DNA of 64,000 nucleotides from Gottfriedia endophytica (GTDB lineage: Bacteria; Bacillota; Bacilli; Bacillales; Bacillaceae_G): NCBI RefSeq assembly GCF_017814275.1, contig NZ_JAGIYQ010000002.1, forward strand, positions 186,001 through 250,000, written 5' to 3'. The stretch's first letter is position 1; each line of letters begins with the position of its first letter. The notes below the pieces were generated by a model. That model did not search any database. It was not told the DNA's origin and saw only the letters and a program-made list of their open reading frames with translations. The position numbers and the translations under genes were made by a program. Below, one piece after another: positions 63,427-64,000 of this stretch.

Positions 63427-63440
63427 CGAATATACGTTCT
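63427..63440. promoter_or_regulatory. LexA (DinR) box 2
   Basis: CGAATATACGTTCT, one base off in each half of the consensus CGAACnnnnGTTCG, 31 bp from box 1. Confidence 0.65.
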
Positions 63441-63518
63441 TATTCAATAAAAATCTCTACTTTGAAGAATTGTTAATTTTAGGTATACTTAAGAACAGCA
63501 ATAGGAGGATAGAAATCA

Positions 63519-63710
63519 ATGGATGTACAATTTATCAAACACATGATTAAACGAAATCTAATCCAATATGGAGGAGAACATAAAGACTTAATAACTGAGG
63601 AAGCCCTAAATGAACTAAGTCAACAAGTTCTACACGAACACGAACAGAACAACACCCCACTTCACGAAGCAGTCAACGACATCATTTATGACTACATAAC
63701 GAATAAGTAG
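63519..63710 (+). CDS. yqzH: YqzH-like small protein
   Basis: 63 residues, no membrane segment. FIKHMIKRNLIQYGGEHKD and the ending HEAVNDIIYDYITNK resemble B. subtilis YqzH, which also lies next to yqjW. Divergent from uvrX across the two LexA boxes, so probably SOS-induced too. Function unknown. AGGAGG precedes the ATG. Its stop codon overlaps the start of repeat array C. Confidence 0.78.
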   Translation: MDVQFIKHMIKRNLIQYGGEHKDLITEEALNELSQQVLHEHEQNNTPLHEAVNDIIYDYITNK

Positions 63711-64000
63711 AAAAGTGGAAGCAACCCGCTTATCTCCGAAAGGCGTTGGAGCAATAACCAAATGAAGTGCGATTTTTCACTTCAATTGGTTATTGTGAAA
63801 CGACCGAGGAGATGGTTGCTGGAACTGGACAAATAAGAAATGCGAAGGCGACTTGCCCACCTCCGAAAGACATTGGAGCAAATAACAAGTGAAATGGCCG
63901 AGGAGGTAGGCGCCGTAGCTAGACAGTAAGAAAAGTGGAAGCAACCAGCTTATCTCCAAAAGGCGTTGGAGCAAATAACAAGTTGAGAGTGTTCTTTGCT
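63710..64000 (+). repeat. Family 2 structured repeat, array C (two units and a third cut by the edge)
   Basis: C1 63710-63834 pairs AGCAACC/GGTTGCT, ATCTCC/GGAGAT, CGTT/AACG, AATAACCAA/TTGGTTATT and GAAGTG/CACTTC. C2 63837-63929 lacks the inner hairpin but keeps ACCTCC/GGAGGT, CATT/AATG and GGCG/CGCC. C3 starts at 63930 and leaves the window. Confidence 0.85.

Overview
The window is chromosomal DNA of a low-GC, endospore-forming Bacillaceae. It carries a complete spoVA operon, the dacF-spoIIAA-spoIIAB-sigF locus, spmA/spmB/dacB, spoIIM, mciZ and a YjcZ-type small sporulation gene. Gene content and rough order follow the Bacillus subtilis resB-to-yqjW interval. There are losses and insertions: no lysA after spoVAF, ribT without the other rib genes, and added sodF, mcc/luxS, terC and aldehyde dehydrogenase genes. 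No tRNA, rRNA, CRISPR array, prophage or intact transposase gene is visible. The genus cannot be fixed from this window.

Layout. 1-2.8 kb: resB (cut by the edge), resA and rluB. 3.2-8 kb: two paralogous small proteins, a large TPR-like protein and an aldehyde dehydrogenase. 8.3-11.5 kb: a sulfur operon transcribed mccA-mccB-yrrT-luxS behind a palindromic operator. 11.6-18.4 kb: dacB-spmA-spmB, a SodF-type dismutase, an aromatic-acid-exporter-like protein, scpA-scpB. 18.6-21.7 kb: yjcZ-like, ypuF, ribT, ppiB, ypuA. 22-31 kb: spoVAA to spoVAF, sigF operon, dacF. 31-36.5 kb: a YtrA-type regulator with an ABC transporter, DedA, a purine permease. 37-49 kb: deoB-pupG, two terC genes (one behind a yybP-ykoY manganese riboswitch), map, xerD, yqzK, fur, spoIIM, a HemAT-like sensor, nudF. 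49-64 kb: mciZ, yqkF, an amino acid permease, yqkK, yqkD, an iron-dependent alcohol dehydrogenase, an LPXTA surface protein with class D sortase, and an SOS cassette (uvrX-yolD against yqzH).

The genes tie together mainly through sporulation and germination: sigma-F control (SpoIIAA/AB), engulfment (SpoIIM), FtsZ inhibition (MciZ), cortex modification (DacB, DacF, SpmA/B) and dipicolinate uptake (SpoVA). Readable promoter matches exist for sigma-H (spoIIAA), sigma-F (dacF), sigma-E (dacB, spoIIM), sigma-G (spoVAA) and sigma-K (the YjcZ-type gene).

The least explained content is repetitive intergenic DNA. Family 1 is a roughly 165-230 bp MITE-like element with GGCT-ending inverted termini and internal stems; twelve copies plus fragments are present. 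Family 2 is a roughly 125 bp unit in short tandem arrays at three places. Four of its helices change sequence from unit to unit while keeping complementarity, which is strong evidence for a conserved folded RNA or DNA structure. Family 3 is two copies of an IS200/IS605-like, TTTAT-flanked palindromic element resembling bcr1 of the B. cereus group. Family 2 is the best candidate here for an undescribed system.
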